Source: Lachnospiraceae bacterium | Lineage (GTDB): Bacteria; Bacillota; Clostridia; Lachnospirales; Lachnospiraceae | Length of the DNA stretch: 64,000 nt | Assembly: GCA_021628825.1 (NCBI GenBank) | Contig: JAJXRY010000001.1 | Span: 496,001 to 560,000, forward strand | Direction: 5' to 3' | Part shown: piece after piece, positions 29,559-38,551 of the stretch | Layout of the letters: every line of letters begins with the position of its first letter | Numbering within the stretch: position 1 is the stretch's first letter | Program-made: the position numbers and the translations under genes | Notes under the pieces: generated by a model | Told to the model about the DNA's origin: nothing | Databases searched by the model: none | What the model saw: the letters and a program-made list of their open reading frames with translations, nothing else

Positions 29559-29907
29559 TCAAAACTGCAATTTCTTCTTTGAAACAGTCTGAGCATTATT
29601 ATACTTTCCCGCCTGTTCACGGATCTCAGACTGGATATCTGATACAAATTCATCCTTATCCATAAAGTCAATCGGTTGATATGAATCGGTATCTATATCA
29701 GTATTTGTATTTGTATTTGTATTTGCAAATAGCTGATGATCTGAAGTAGCTTTTGTTTATATTTGACTTTTTATATATTTTTATACTTTTTCATGGAATT
29801 CTTGCACATGGTTCATCGATTGTCTGCGTTTTTTTCTTATACCGGATGTAGGTATATCCATATACAATGATTAAAAAAACGACAATAACTGTTATCAGTA
29901 ATTTCAT
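29559..29907 (-). CDS. Small single-pass membrane protein with TN repeats
   Basis: From ATG 29907 the frame gives MKLLITVIVVFLIIVYGYTY, a membrane segment, followed by a basic patch. With three homopolymer corrections it continues through NHVQEFHEKYKIYKKSN and ANTNTNTNTNTDIDTDS to KKKLQF and a TGA at 29559-29561. The DNA shows the repeat as four GTATTT units near 29700. The C-terminal half is charged. I do not recognise a family. It is hidden from simple frame searches because every frame is short. Inference only, but codon patterns on this strand are consistent. Confidence 0.45.
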
Positions 29908-29985
29908 AGAAACCTCAAAACAAATAATAAGCAAAAAAATAATAATAAATTAAGAAACAAATCAAGGAATAAATCGATCAATCAG

Positions 29986-30438
29986 TTAACACATTTGATC
30001 AGAATCAAAAAAATAATCGTAAAAAGGTCCATCATTTAATAAAGAAACCTTCATATGTGCACCGAAAACCCCATGCTGAACGTTGGGAAATTCCCTTTGG
30101 CATTGTGCAATGATGTATTCATATAATTCATTTGCCAGATCCGGATTCCCGGCATTGGTATAACTTGGTCGGTTTCCCTTACGGCAATCTGCATACAATG
30201 TAAATTGTGAAATTATTAACAAATCGCCATGAATATCCTGAACACTCAAATTGGATTTGCCGTTTTCGTCCTCAAATATTCTTAAATGAATGAGCTTATT
30301 GACCAGCTTGTCAGCTATTTCTTTCGTATCGCTGTTGCAGATCGAAACCAGAACCATAAGTCCCTTATCAATTTTACCTACACTCTGTTCCTCTACTACT
30401 ACTTCTGCCTGGCTTACTCTTTGAATTACAAATTTCAT
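29986..30438 (-). CDS. dtd: D-aminoacyl-tRNA deacylase
   Basis: Dtd hydrolyses D-aminoacyl-tRNAs in the cytosol. The active-site signature SQFTLYADCRKGNRPS (threonine nucleophile) and the second motif 'NPDLANELYEYI' are visible in a 150-residue protein. The C-terminus reads GPFYDYFFDSD, but with T5 (complement of 30021-30025) taken as four and T7 (complement of 30007-30013) as five it becomes GPFTIIFDSD, the family pattern; together they add exactly one codon. The start overlaps the end of the upstream permease gene. Confidence 0.93.
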   Translation of the reverse strand: MKFVIQRVSQAEVVVEEQSVGKIDKGLMVLVSICNSDTKEIADKLVNKLIHLRIFEDENGKSNLSVQDIHGDLLIISQFTLYADCRKGNRPSYTNAGNPDLANELYEYIIAQCQREFPNVQHGVFGAHMKVSLLNDGPFYDYFFDSDQMC

Positions 30439-31868
30439 TTTTCGGATCCTCTTCTTTTTACTACTTCTTCTGTATTCTCGTGCATTTCGGATTCCGTAGC
30501 GGTAGTTTCCGACAGAGATTCCTGTCCGGTTTTTCTCAATGGATACATTTACCGGCTTATGAGCATCCGAATTTTTTTATTCATTTGTTTAATCTTTTTT
30601 TCTGGATTTCTTTTGCGGTATCAGGATCCAGCATAATAAATTCTTTGTCTTTGATTTTCTCTACATATAAATATTCTTGAGTTTCCGAAGGCAGGCCTTT
30701 ATTCTTTAATTTGCGTCCGATTGTACGCTTTACAAGAGCATAAATTACGGCCCAAAGCGGAACACCAACAATCATACCGGCTACACCCCATAAACCTCCG
30801 AAAATGGTAATGGAAAAAATAACCCAGAATCCGGATAAGCCTGTAGATTGTCCTAAAATCTTAGGTCCGATTACGTTACCGTCGAGCTGCTGAAGGATAA
30901 GGATAAAAATAATGAAATACAGGCACTTTAACGGGTTTACCAACAAAATAAGTAATGCACTGGGAATCGCTCCCAGGTAAGGACCGAAAAACGGAATCAC
31001 ATTGGTGACACCGACAATCACACTTACCAGAATTGCATAGGGCATTTTTAAAATAGATAAACCGATGAAGCATAATATTCCGATGATAATGGAATCGATG
31101 ATTTTGCCGGTAAGGAATCCAATAAAGGTCTGGCTGGTAAAACGGATATCTTTAATAAACGTATTGGCATGCTCGGTATTTAATAAGGCATACGCAATCT
31201 TCTTCGCCTGTCCTGCAAACAATTCTTTATTAAACAGCACATAAACAGATATGATTGCACCAATAACCACATTCCACAGAGTCTTTAAAAAGCTTAACAG
31301 GCTTAGGGAAATATGCTTTAAGATTTCCTGTGTCTGGGGAATAATGGTTTTGTTCAAAAAATTGGAAAATTCTCCGGAGTAATCATCTACAAACTGAATA
31401 AATAAATCATTCAGAGTGGGATTATCCTGCAGCAGTTTATTGGAAAACTGCGTCAGATTCCGTATATAATATGGAAACTGGTAAGAAATGGCGATAATAC
31501 TGCGGCTTACTTCAGGAACAATGACACTGATAAAAGCATAAAGCAGTAACGATATCAGAAGCAGGGATAGAATGACCGAAATTACACGCATATACTTTTT
31601 TTCTCTTTTTGGCGGTAATTTCCGGGGTTTTTCTTTGTAAATAACGGAATAAGAAATTTGCGTTCGATGTAATTTACAATAGGTGTTAACAGATACGCAA
31701 TGATAATTCCATAAATGACCGGGCTTAATATGGGAAAAAAGCCTTTGATCTTTGCTGAAAAATGCTTCACTGCGGAATATCAGATAATAAAAAGCAGATG
31801 GAAGCTGCAATTACAAGAAATGATATAATTCCAGTCATAACCATCTTTCTGTTAAATTTAATCTTCAT
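30435..31868 (-). CDS. AI-2E-family transporter (PerM/YdiK-like)
   Basis: This polytopic membrane protein belongs to the AI-2E family; functions vary (ion antiport, autoinducer export) and cannot be read here. The diagnostic 'VGVTNVIPFFGPYLGAIPS' and 'GVAGMIVGVPLWAVIYAL' occur at about 30740-31010. The true start is ATG 31868 behind 'ggagagggg'. Breaks at A5 31789, A5 31758, T5 31628 and T7 31596 scramble the N-terminus; corrected it includes AKIKGFFPILSPVIYGIIIA. Near the C-terminus, runs at 30595 and 30572 extend the tail to a stop overlapping dtd by ATGA. Confidence 0.8.
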
Positions 31869-31933
31869 ATGTAACCCCTCTCCTGCCTGACTATATTTTT
31901 TTACAAATAATTAACAGTATTAGTATAACATTT

Positions 31934-31979
31934 TTTTACCATAAATATACTATGGTTTATATCTATTTTTATGGTAAAA
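31934..31979. repeat. Inverted repeat in divergent intergenic region
   Basis: TTTTACCATA at 31934-31943 is the reverse complement of TATGGTAAAA at 31970-31979; a third half-site TATGGT lies at 31951-31956. The sites lie between the AI-2E gene (-) and the TtcA-like gene (+), where a shared operator would be expected. No T tail. Confidence 0.45.
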
Positions 31980-32061
31980 TAAATATCACAAATCATATTT
32001 GTATGATTCATATTATAAATATTACGAATGATACTGCAGGATAAAAATAAAGGAATTACTT

Positions 32062-32783
32062 ATGACATTACAGCAAATTTTTAAGTCCGATCCGCAAGGC
32101 CGTGGATGATTATCATATGATTGAAGATGGCGACAAGATCGCAGTCGGTATTTCCGGTGGCAAAGACAGTCTTACATTATTAAACGGACTGCATGCGCTG
32201 ATGCGGTTTTATCCGCATCCATTTAGGCTTCATGCAGTTACGGTAGACCTTGGGTTTGATAATCTGGATCTGAGTAAAATCAAAGAAATGTGTGAATGCA
32301 TGGATATTCCTTATACGGTTGTTTCAACAGAGATTGCCTCCATCGTTTTTGAAAAAAGAAAAGAATCCAATCCCTGTTCTCTTTGTGCCAAGATGCGGAA
32401 AGGTGCGTTAAACCAGGCAATTAAGGATCTCGGCTGTAACAAAGCGGCATATGCCCATCATAAGGATGATGTTGTGGAAACAATGCTGATGTCCTTGATT
32501 TATGAGGGAAGATTTCACACCTTTTTCACCCGTAACTCATTTGGACCGGATGAATCTGACCGTCATCCGTCCTTTAATTTATATGAATGAAGCAGATGTC
32601 ATAGGCTATGTCAATAAGAATCAGATTCCGGTTGTTAAAAGTCCCTGCCCGGCGGACGGTTACACCCGTCGGGAATATATCAAGAATCTTTTACGCAGTC
32701 TCAACCGTGAAAATCCGGGAGTGAAGGATCGCATGTTTACTGCTATTTTAAATGGATTTGATGACTATCTTATAGATGAATGA
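32062..32783 (+). CDS. TtcA-like tRNA 2-thiocytidine biosynthesis ATPase
   Basis: This PP-loop ATPase family adenylates tRNA cytidine 32 for sulfur transfer. The PP-loop 'VGISGGKDSLTLLNGL' and the cysteine motif 'NPCSLCAKMRKGALN' are visible, with a second cysteine in 'KSPCPADGYTRRE', consistent with an Fe-S protein. Breaks at T5 32078-32082 (gives MTLQQILSPIRKAVDDYHM) and T5 32522-32526 (gives GRFHTFSPVTHLDRMNLTV) resolve with four T each. The start ATG 32062 follows 'aaaggaatt'. About 240 residues. Related TilS-like or TtcA2 activity is possible. Confidence 0.86.
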
Positions 32784-32799
32784 TCAGGAATGGTGCCTT

Positions 32800-33873
32800 A
32801 TGGAAAAGAACAAAAACTATCATGATGAACAAAATAACATCAATACTCTGAAAATGCGGGAGGTACTTACAACTCTCCCACCTTTCTGCAAGCAGTTTTT
32901 CCGGGGAATTCAGGATTATACTTCTTCCCGGACACGTCTTGCCTATGCTTACGATTTGAGAGTATTCTTTGAGTTTATGCATGAGAATAATCCTTATTGT
33001 AATAAAATGGATATTACGGATCTTCCATTGTCTGTTCTTGATTATATTTCAAGGGAGGACATCGAAGAATATATGGATTATCTGTCTCTCTATACGAAGG
33101 AGGGCAAGGAAATCACGAATGATGAACGTGGAAAAAAGCGTAAATTGTCTGCATTAAAGAGCTTTTATAACTACTACTATACCTCAGAGCTGATTAAAAC
33201 AAACCCGGCCGCCCTGGTTCCACTGCCCAAGCTACATGAAAAAAAGAAATCATTCGTCTGGATGCGGATGAAGTTGCCATTTTACTGGATCAGGTCGAGG
33301 ATGGTGATAAGCTGACGAAACGGGAATTGGTTTATCATCAGAAAACGAGAATTCGTGATGTGGCGTTATTAACGCTTCTTTTTAGGAACCGGGATTCGTG
33401 TATCGGAATGTGTTGGCCTTGACTTAAATGATGTGGATTTCAAAAATAACGGAATTAAAATCCGCCGAAAAGGTGGCTATGAAACGGTTGTTTATTTTGG
33501 AGATGAAGTACAGGATGCTTTACTGGATTATCTGGAACAGCGTCATCATATCATTCCCAGTGAGGGGCATGAAGAAGCATTATTCTTATCCTTACAGAAC
33601 CGTCGGATTACTGTACGGGCAGTTGAAAATCTGGTAAAAAAATATGCTTCACGGGTAACCACCTTAAAACATATTACCCCTCGTAAGCTGCGCAGTACAT
33701 ATGGTACTGCTCTCTATCGGGAAACAGGGGATATTTATCTTGTTGCCGATGTTCTTGGGCATAAGGACGTCAATACTACCCGGAAGCATTATGCAGCACA
33801 GGAAGATGCCAGAAAGCGCCGTGCAGCAAATGCAGTGCAATTACGCGAACATTATGATGAACCACACAACTAA
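32800..33873 (+). CDS. Tyrosine recombinase (XerC/XerD-like)
   Basis: This tyrosine recombinase has a SAM-like N-terminal DNA-binding domain and a catalytic domain with Arg in 'GTGIRVSECVGL', Lys in 'IRRKGGYE', Arg in 'RKLRSTYGT', His in 'LGHKDVNTT' and the nucleophile Tyr in 'RKHYAAQ'. The first histidine of the usual HxxR box appears as Arg (TPRKLRS in place of TPHKLRS). Two corrections, A7 33239-33245 and T5 33379-33383, restore HEKEIIRLDADEVAILLD and LLTLLLGTGIRVS. It lies between ttcA-like and lexA genes, not in a prophage, so chromosome dimer resolution is the likely role. Confidence 0.85.
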
Positions 33874-33889
33874 GCAGATATAAAGTTCC

Positions 33890-34270
33890 TTATGCAACGA
33901 ATTCTGCACTGTAATAAGGAATAACCAGATGCTGGCCGGCAGTAATGTCTTCACTGGAAAGGCCATTCATCTGAAGAACTTCATCAATATAGTTCTGATA
34001 ATTGTCATAATGATCTTCATCTGCATATTCCGCAGCATATGTCCAGAGGGAGTCGCCCCTGCTTACGGTAATACTCTTATAATATTTATAATAAATAGCT
34101 TCATCGCTGTTCTGCGCCTTCGTCTTCACAGTAAAGAACATCATGGAACAGGTGATGACAAGTACGAATGTCAGGGCAAGGGTCAGAATGTGCTTACGGA
34201 GCTCTCTTCTTCTCTTCATGCGGTTCCTGCGGATTCTTCTCTCACTTCTTCTTTCGTTCAATGTGTTCAT
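33890..34270 (-). CDS. LysM-domain membrane protein, YneA-like (SOS division inhibitor candidate)
   Basis: The 126-residue protein has a strongly basic start (ERRSERRIRRNRMKRRREL), one membrane segment at about 29-49, and a C-terminal LysM domain ('ITVSRGDSLWTYAAEYAD' to 'GQHLVIPYY'). This layout, and its position divergent from lexA with LexA-box-like sites in its promoter, match YneA-type proteins that block division during DNA damage. Function is inferred from this context. Intact. Confidence 0.8.
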   Translation of the reverse strand: MNTLNERRSERRIRRNRMKRRRELRKHILTLALTFVLVITCSMMFFTVKTKAQNSDEAIYYKYYKSITVSRGDSLWTYAAEYADEDHYDNYQNYIDEVLQMNGLSSEDITAGQHLVIPYYSAEFVA

Positions 34271-34305
34271 ACTGAATTCCTCTTTTCTCTTCTGTTCGGA
34301 TGGAT

Positions 34306-34319
34306 CGAACGTCTGTTGC
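34306..34319. promoter_or_regulatory. LexA-box-like site 1
   Basis: CGAACGTCTGTTGC fits the Gram-positive LexA box CGAAC-N4-GTTYG with one mismatch in the GAAC-N4-GTTC core. It lies in the leader of the YneA-like gene. Confidence 0.55.
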
Positions 34320-34332
34320 GAACAACCGTTCT
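34319..34332. promoter_or_regulatory. LexA-box-like site 2
   Basis: CGAACAACCGTTCT contains a perfect GAAC-N4-GTTC core at 34320-34331, directly adjoining site 1. Confidence 0.75.
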
Positions 34333-34346
34333 GTGTCTATGATTGA

Positions 34347-34375
34347 ATTATATCGAACGTATTTTCGCATGTCAA
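34347..34375 (-). promoter_or_regulatory. Promoter of the YneA-like gene with LexA-box-like site 3
   Basis: On the minus strand TTGACA (34375-34370) and TATAAT (34352-34347) are separated by exactly 17 bases, a consensus promoter. A LexA-like box, CGAACGTATTTTCG at 34354-34367 on the plus strand, fills the spacer, a position that would block polymerase. Confidence 0.8.
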
Positions 34376-34394
34376 TACTTTGAGAGAAAATAAT

Positions 34395-34408
34395 CGAACA
34401 TTTTTTCG
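34395..34408. promoter_or_regulatory. LexA-box-like site 4, near the lexA promoter
   Basis: CGAACATTTTTTCG has one mismatch to GAAC-N4-GTTC. It lies just upstream of the lexA -35, consistent with LexA autorepression. Confidence 0.6.
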
Positions 34409-34418
34409 GAATATATGT

Positions 34419-34447
34419 TTGCCTTGGACAGGAATCTATGCTATACT
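34419..34447 (+). promoter_or_regulatory. Candidate lexA promoter
   Basis: TTGCCT at 34419-34424 and TATACT at 34442-34447 are 17 bases apart. It lies 45 bases before the lexA start. Confidence 0.6.
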
Positions 34448-34491
34448 AAAAATAAGTTAACTAAAGGCTTGTTTTATTAAGGAGGTTTTTG

Positions 34492-35109
34492 ATGGGATAC
34501 GGTAAGATCAGTGCCAAGCAACAGGAAATATTGGATTATATTAAGGAAGAAATATTAAAGCGCGGCTATCCGCCTGCAGTACGTGAGATCTGTGAGGCTG
34601 TGAATCTCCGTTCCACTTCTTCGGTACATTCTCATTTGGAGACTCTTGAGAAGAATGGCTATATCCGCCGTGATCCTACGAAGCCGCGTGCCATTGAGAT
34701 TTGTGATGATAATTTTCAGATGGTCCGCACCGAGATGGTCAGTCTTCCGGTTGTCGGACAGGTTGCTGCCGGAACTCCGATTCTTGCAGAAGAGAATATT
34801 GACAGTTATTTCCCGGTTCCTGCAGAACTGGTTCCACAGGGAGAATCTTTTGTTTTGAAGGTGAAGGGCGATTCCATGATTAACGTTGGAATTTTCAGTG
34901 GAGACCAGATCTTTGTGAATGCCTGCAATACCGCTCATAATGGAGATACGGTGGTTGCACTTATTGACGATTCTGCTACTGTGAAGACTTTCTATAAGGA
35001 AAATGGACATATCCGTCTCCAGCCGGAGAATGACACGATGGATCCGATTATCGTGGATGACTGTCAGATTCTGGGCAAGGTATTTGGTGTCTTCCGTGTT
35101 ATGAAATAA
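34492..35109 (+). CDS. lexA: SOS repressor LexA
   Basis: LexA represses DNA-damage genes until RecA filaments trigger self-cleavage. The 205 residues show an N-terminal winged helix ('TSSVHSHLETLEKNGYIRR'), the Ala-Gly cleavage site in 'VGQVAAGTPI', the catalytic serine in 'KGDSMINVGI' and the lysine in 'ATVKTFYKE'. ATG 34492 follows 'aaggagg'. Intact, and followed by a terminator. Divergent from the LysM/YneA-like gene. Confidence 0.97.
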   Translation: MGYGKISAKQQEILDYIKEEILKRGYPPAVREICEAVNLRSTSSVHSHLETLEKNGYIRRDPTKPRAIEICDDNFQMVRTEMVSLPVVGQVAAGTPILAEENIDSYFPVPAELVPQGESFVLKVKGDSMINVGIFSGDQIFVNACNTAHNGDTVVALIDDSATVKTFYKENGHIRLQPENDTMDPIIVDDCQILGKVFGVFRVMK

Positions 35110-35120
35110 GGAAAGAGGAA

Positions 35121-35170
35121 AAGCACATCCTTAACCGTAAATTTATTCCGGTATATGGATGTGCTTTTTC
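35121..35170 (+). terminator. Rho-independent terminator after lexA
   Basis: AAGCACATCC pairs with GGATGTGCTT over ten bases with a long AT-rich loop and runs into T5. Confidence 0.75.
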
Positions 35171-35241
35171 GTATCTTATATCTTCCTGTTATTTGTGAAA
35201 AGTTAAAAATGTGATTCTGGTTCTGTTTTCTTATTTGCTGC

Positions 35242-35871
35242 TTAGCTGAATCTCACATTAATATAAGACATAATCTCCTGTACGCAGCGTTCGAAGCCAA
35301 GCTTGGAACTGTCGAGACACAGATCATAGTTCCGGGCATCGGTCCAGTCCAGACCGGTATAATACTTGTGATAATCGGCACGATGCTTGTCGATCTTCTG
35401 AATATAACGCTCTAATTCCCTGGAACCCATGCTCTGCTTCTTTGCAGCCTGCTCCATACAATATTCGTGTGGTGCATGGATAAAAACACTTAGAACATTG
35501 TCATAGTCTTTTAACACATATTCCGCACAACGGCCGACGATAATACAGGATTCGTCCTGTTCAGCAAGCTTCTTAATAATTTTTGCCTGATAATTAAACA
35601 GATTTTCCATGGAAGTGAAATCGTCGCTTTCCGGAGGAATCAGTTCTCCCTTATAGACACTGTGTGCAATCTTAAAAAAAGCCGGGTTGCTTTTAACCTG
35701 TTCATCGGCATTCCGGAACAAATCTTCATTAATACCACTGTCTTCAGAAGCCAGTCTTAACAGCTCCTTATCATAGTAATGAATCCCCATACGCTCTGAC
35801 AACATCTGGGCGATGGTACGTCCGCCGCTTCCGTATTGTCTGGCAATTGTAATTACGATATTCTTTTCCAT
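35242..35871 (-). CDS. Cytidylate-kinase-like family protein (copy 2)
   Basis: A paralogue of the protein at 19080-19708: nucleotide loop 'TIARQYGSGGRTIAQML', 'ESCIIVGRCAEYVL' and 'NYDLCLDSSKLG'. ATG 35871 lies nine bases after aggagg; a GTG at 35880 touches that site and is less likely. 209 residues, intact. True substrate unknown. It follows the liv operon on the same strand but with a gap of about 60 bases and no overlap. Confidence 0.88.
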   Translation of the reverse strand: MEKNIVITIARQYGSGGRTIAQMLSERMGIHYYDKELLRLASEDSGINEDLFRNADEQVKSNPAFFKIAHSVYKGELIPPESDDFTSMENLFNYQAKIIKKLAEQDESCIIVGRCAEYVLKDYDNVLSVFIHAPHEYCMEQAAKKQSMGSRELERYIQKIDKHRADYHKYYTGLDWTDARNYDLCLDSSKLGFERCVQEIMSYINVRFS

Positions 35872-35932
35872 CGCGTTCACCCTCCTGCTACTTATTTAAT
35901 TATAATAGATCAGCCCCACATACATAAGCTGT

Positions 35933-36645
35933 TTATTCTCCAAGATATGCTTTTTTTAATGGAATCATTGTTTAACAGATCGCTGGCTTTTACCGGATAA
36001 GACAATCTTACCGGTCTCGAGAACATAGGCACGATCTGCAATGGACAATGCTTTTTTCGCATTCTGTTCTACCAGTAATACCGTGGTTCCACTGGCACTG
36101 ACACTTTTAATAATGTCAAAAATTTCATTTACAAAAATGGGTGAAAGTCCCATGGAAGGCTCATCCATGAGAATAATTTTCGGGTGAGACATTAATGCCC
36201 GGCCCATAGCAAGCATCTGCTGTTCACCACCACTTAAGGTTCCGGCAAGCTGGTTCTGACGTTCCTTAAGGCGTGGAAAACGTTTGTAAATATTATCCAG
36301 TGTCTGTTCGATCTCATTCTTATCTTTGCGGGTATAAGCTCCCATTTTGAGGTTTTGCAGAACCGTTAGGTTGGCAAAGACTCTTCTGCCTTCCGGAACG
36401 TGCGCCATTCCCATAGAAACAATTTTGTGAGCCGGTACCTTGGTGATATCCTTTCCTTCAAACCATACAGAGCCTTTCTTGGCATTGAGTAATCCGGTAA
36501 TCGTATGGAGAATGGTTGTTTTTCCTGCACCATTCGCTCCAATTAATGCAATTACTTCTCCCTCGTTTACATCAAAGGAAACACCTTTAATCGCCTGTAT
36601 CATGCCGTAATATACTTCCAAATCTTTGATTTCCAACATGGACAT
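35933..36645 (-). CDS. livF: Branched-chain amino acid ABC transporter ATPase LivF
   Basis: LivF is one of two ATPases of the Liv uptake system. Walker A GANGAGKTT, signature LSGGEQQ, Walker B 'IILMDEPSMGLSP' and the switch histidine position ('LLVEQN', as usual for LivF) are visible. The raw frame ends early at 35965; removing one A from the complement of 35998-36001 and one from the run at 35951-35957 extends it through GKASDLLNNDSI to KKAYLGE at 35933, the family C-terminus. Last gene of livJ-livHMGF. ATG 36645 follows 'gaggagga'. Confidence 0.92.
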
Positions 36646-36703
36646 GTTAAAATCCTCCTCATCTAAGTATCCGTTTGTTCATAAATTCCGAATCAAGGTA
36701 AGA

Positions 36704-37465
36704 CTATTCACCGAGATAAGCAGTAATTACTTCAGGGTTATTCAAAACATCACTGGTGGCTCCCTGTGCAAGGACACGGCCAAAGTTAAGGACGGTAAGC
36801 TCCTCGCAGATTCCGGATACCAGCTTCATATCATGCTCAATCAGCAATACCGTCATATCAAAATGATCACGGACAAAACGGATCGTATCCATTAATTCCT
36901 GCGTTTCATTCGGGTTCATGCCGGCTGCTGGCTCATCCAGCAGTAAAAGCTTCGGTTCGGTTGCCAGCGCTCTTGCAATCTCCAGTTTACGCTGTTTACC
37001 ATAAGGAAGGTTAGAGGCCAGGAAATCCGCTTCCTGATCCAGGTCAAATACCTTAAGAAGCTCTAAGGCATGTTCATTCATTGCCTTTTCGGTCTTATAG
37101 TATCTGGGCAGACGAAGAATCCCTTCGATAGTGGAATATTTATAATGATTATGAAGTCCGACCTTCACATTGTCCAGCACGGATAAATCATTGAACAGAC
37201 GAATGTTCTGGAAGGTACGGGCAATTCCTTCTTTGTTAATCTCAATCGTGCTCTTTCCGGTGATATCTACACCATCCAGTAGAATCTTCCCCTCATTGGG
37301 CTTATAAACACCGGTGAGCAGGTTAAATACGGTTGTCTTACCGGCACCGTTCGGACCGATCAGACCGTACAACTGTCCTTTCTTAATGGAAATGTTGAAG
37401 TCATCTACAGCATGCAGACCGCCAAAAGAGATACTTAAATCTTTAACATCTAATAATGTGGACAT
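36704..37465 (-). CDS. livG: Branched-chain amino acid ABC transporter ATPase LivG
   Basis: LivG is the second ATPase of the Liv system. Walker A GPNGAGKTTVFNLLTG, the LivG-typical 'GIARTFQNIRLF', signature-like 'LPYGKQRKLEIARAL', Walker B 'LLLLDEPAAGMN' and 'LLIEHDM' are all seen, and it ends in AYLGE. 253 residues, intact. It starts immediately after the livM stop, so is likely co-translated. Confidence 0.96.
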   Translation of the reverse strand: MSTLLDVKDLSISFGGLHAVDDFNISIKKGQLYGLIGPNGAGKTTVFNLLTGVYKPNEGKILLDGVDITGKSTIEINKEGIARTFQNIRLFNDLSVLDNVKVGLHNHYKYSTIEGILRLPRYYKTEKAMNEHALELLKVFDLDQEADFLASNLPYGKQRKLEIARALATEPKLLLLDEPAAGMNPNETQELMDTIRFVRDHFDMTVLLIEHDMKLVSGICEELTVLNFGRVLAQGATSDVLNNPEVITAYLGE

Positions 37466-37466
37466 T

Positions 37467-38538
37467 TTACTTTCCCTCCTTTGCGTTCTTGCGGAAAAGA
37501 TTCTTTGGAGAATATTTCTCGCGTAAGGTGATGAACTTCGGGCTCCAGTTAAAGAGCATCATAACGATCAGAACGATGGAATAAATCAGCATACGGTAAT
37601 CGTTCAGTCCACGTAAGAGCTCCGGAAGCAGGGTCAATACAACGGCTGCAATGATCGAGCCGCGGATGTTACCGATTCCACCAAGTACAACGAAGACCAG
37701 AATCGTAATGGACATGTTGTAACCGAAGTTCTTCGGAGTTGCCATAAGGCTGTTTAAGTTATGGGCATAAAGCACACCGCCGATTCCGGCTAAAGCTGCG
37801 GAAATGGAAAACGCCATCAGCTTATATTTCGTGATGTTGATACCAACGGATTCGGCTGCAATTAAGTTATCACGGATGGACATGATCGCGCGCCCGTCTC
37901 TGGAACGGATCAGATTCAATACAATAAATAAGGTAATCAGAATCAATACAAAACCGATGACAAAATTGGAATCCTTCGGCGTACCGGTAATACCCCTGTG
38001 CACCGTTAATGATGATCTGACCATCCAGTTCCATATTCAGGGAAACGGCATCCTTCATGGAAAAATGAAGTCCATTGGAATCCTTACCAATATATAAAAC
38101 GTTGATGATGTTCTTAATAATTTCACCGAAAGCAAGCGTTACAATGGCAAGATAATCGCCCTTTAACCGTAATACCGGCATGCCGATCAGGAAGCCGATG
38201 AGACCGGCAGATATGGCACCGATAAGGATAGCCAAGATGAACCGTAACGGTCCTACGGTGATCACGTTCTCCATACATTTGGAGAAAAAGGCTCCGGTAA
38301 AGGCGCCGACACACATAAAGCCTGCATGTCCAAGGCTTAACTCTCCCAGGATACCAACGGTCAAATTCAGGGAAACCGCCATAATGACATAGACACACAG
38401 AGGAACCAGAAGTCCTTTCATAAGACTTGAAATGTTACCGGTTGATATCATGCTTTCTACAATGATAAAAAGCAACAATAACAATTCCATAAGTAATTAA
38501 ATTTTCACGAAGATTTCTCGTCATTTTTGATTTTTCAT
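37467..38538 (-). CDS. livM: Branched-chain amino acid ABC permease LivM
   Basis: LivM is one of two membrane subunits for leucine/isoleucine/valine import. The family signature 'GELSLGHAGFMCVGAFTGAF' (to this point) and 'MPVLRLKGDYLAIVTLAFGE' are visible. The start is ATG 38538 behind 'aaggaggag'; T5 at 38531 and 38524 and A5 at 38467 break the N-terminus, which corrected reads MKIKMTRNLRENLITYGIVI. A C4 run at 37993-37996 (three expected) breaks the middle, corrected to GAQGITGTPKDSNF. About 355 residues. Confidence 0.9.
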
Positions 38539-38551
38539 ATTCTGCTCCTCC

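Noticed and set aside
29700..29730. CRISPR-like or microsatellite element (four GTATTT units)
   Set aside because: The units are contiguous hexamers and read as TN dipeptides in a minus-strand coding frame.
32800..33873. Phage or integrative-element integrase
   Set aside because: No phage, conjugation or attachment-site genes surround it; it lies between housekeeping genes next to lexA, where a chromosomal recombinase is common.
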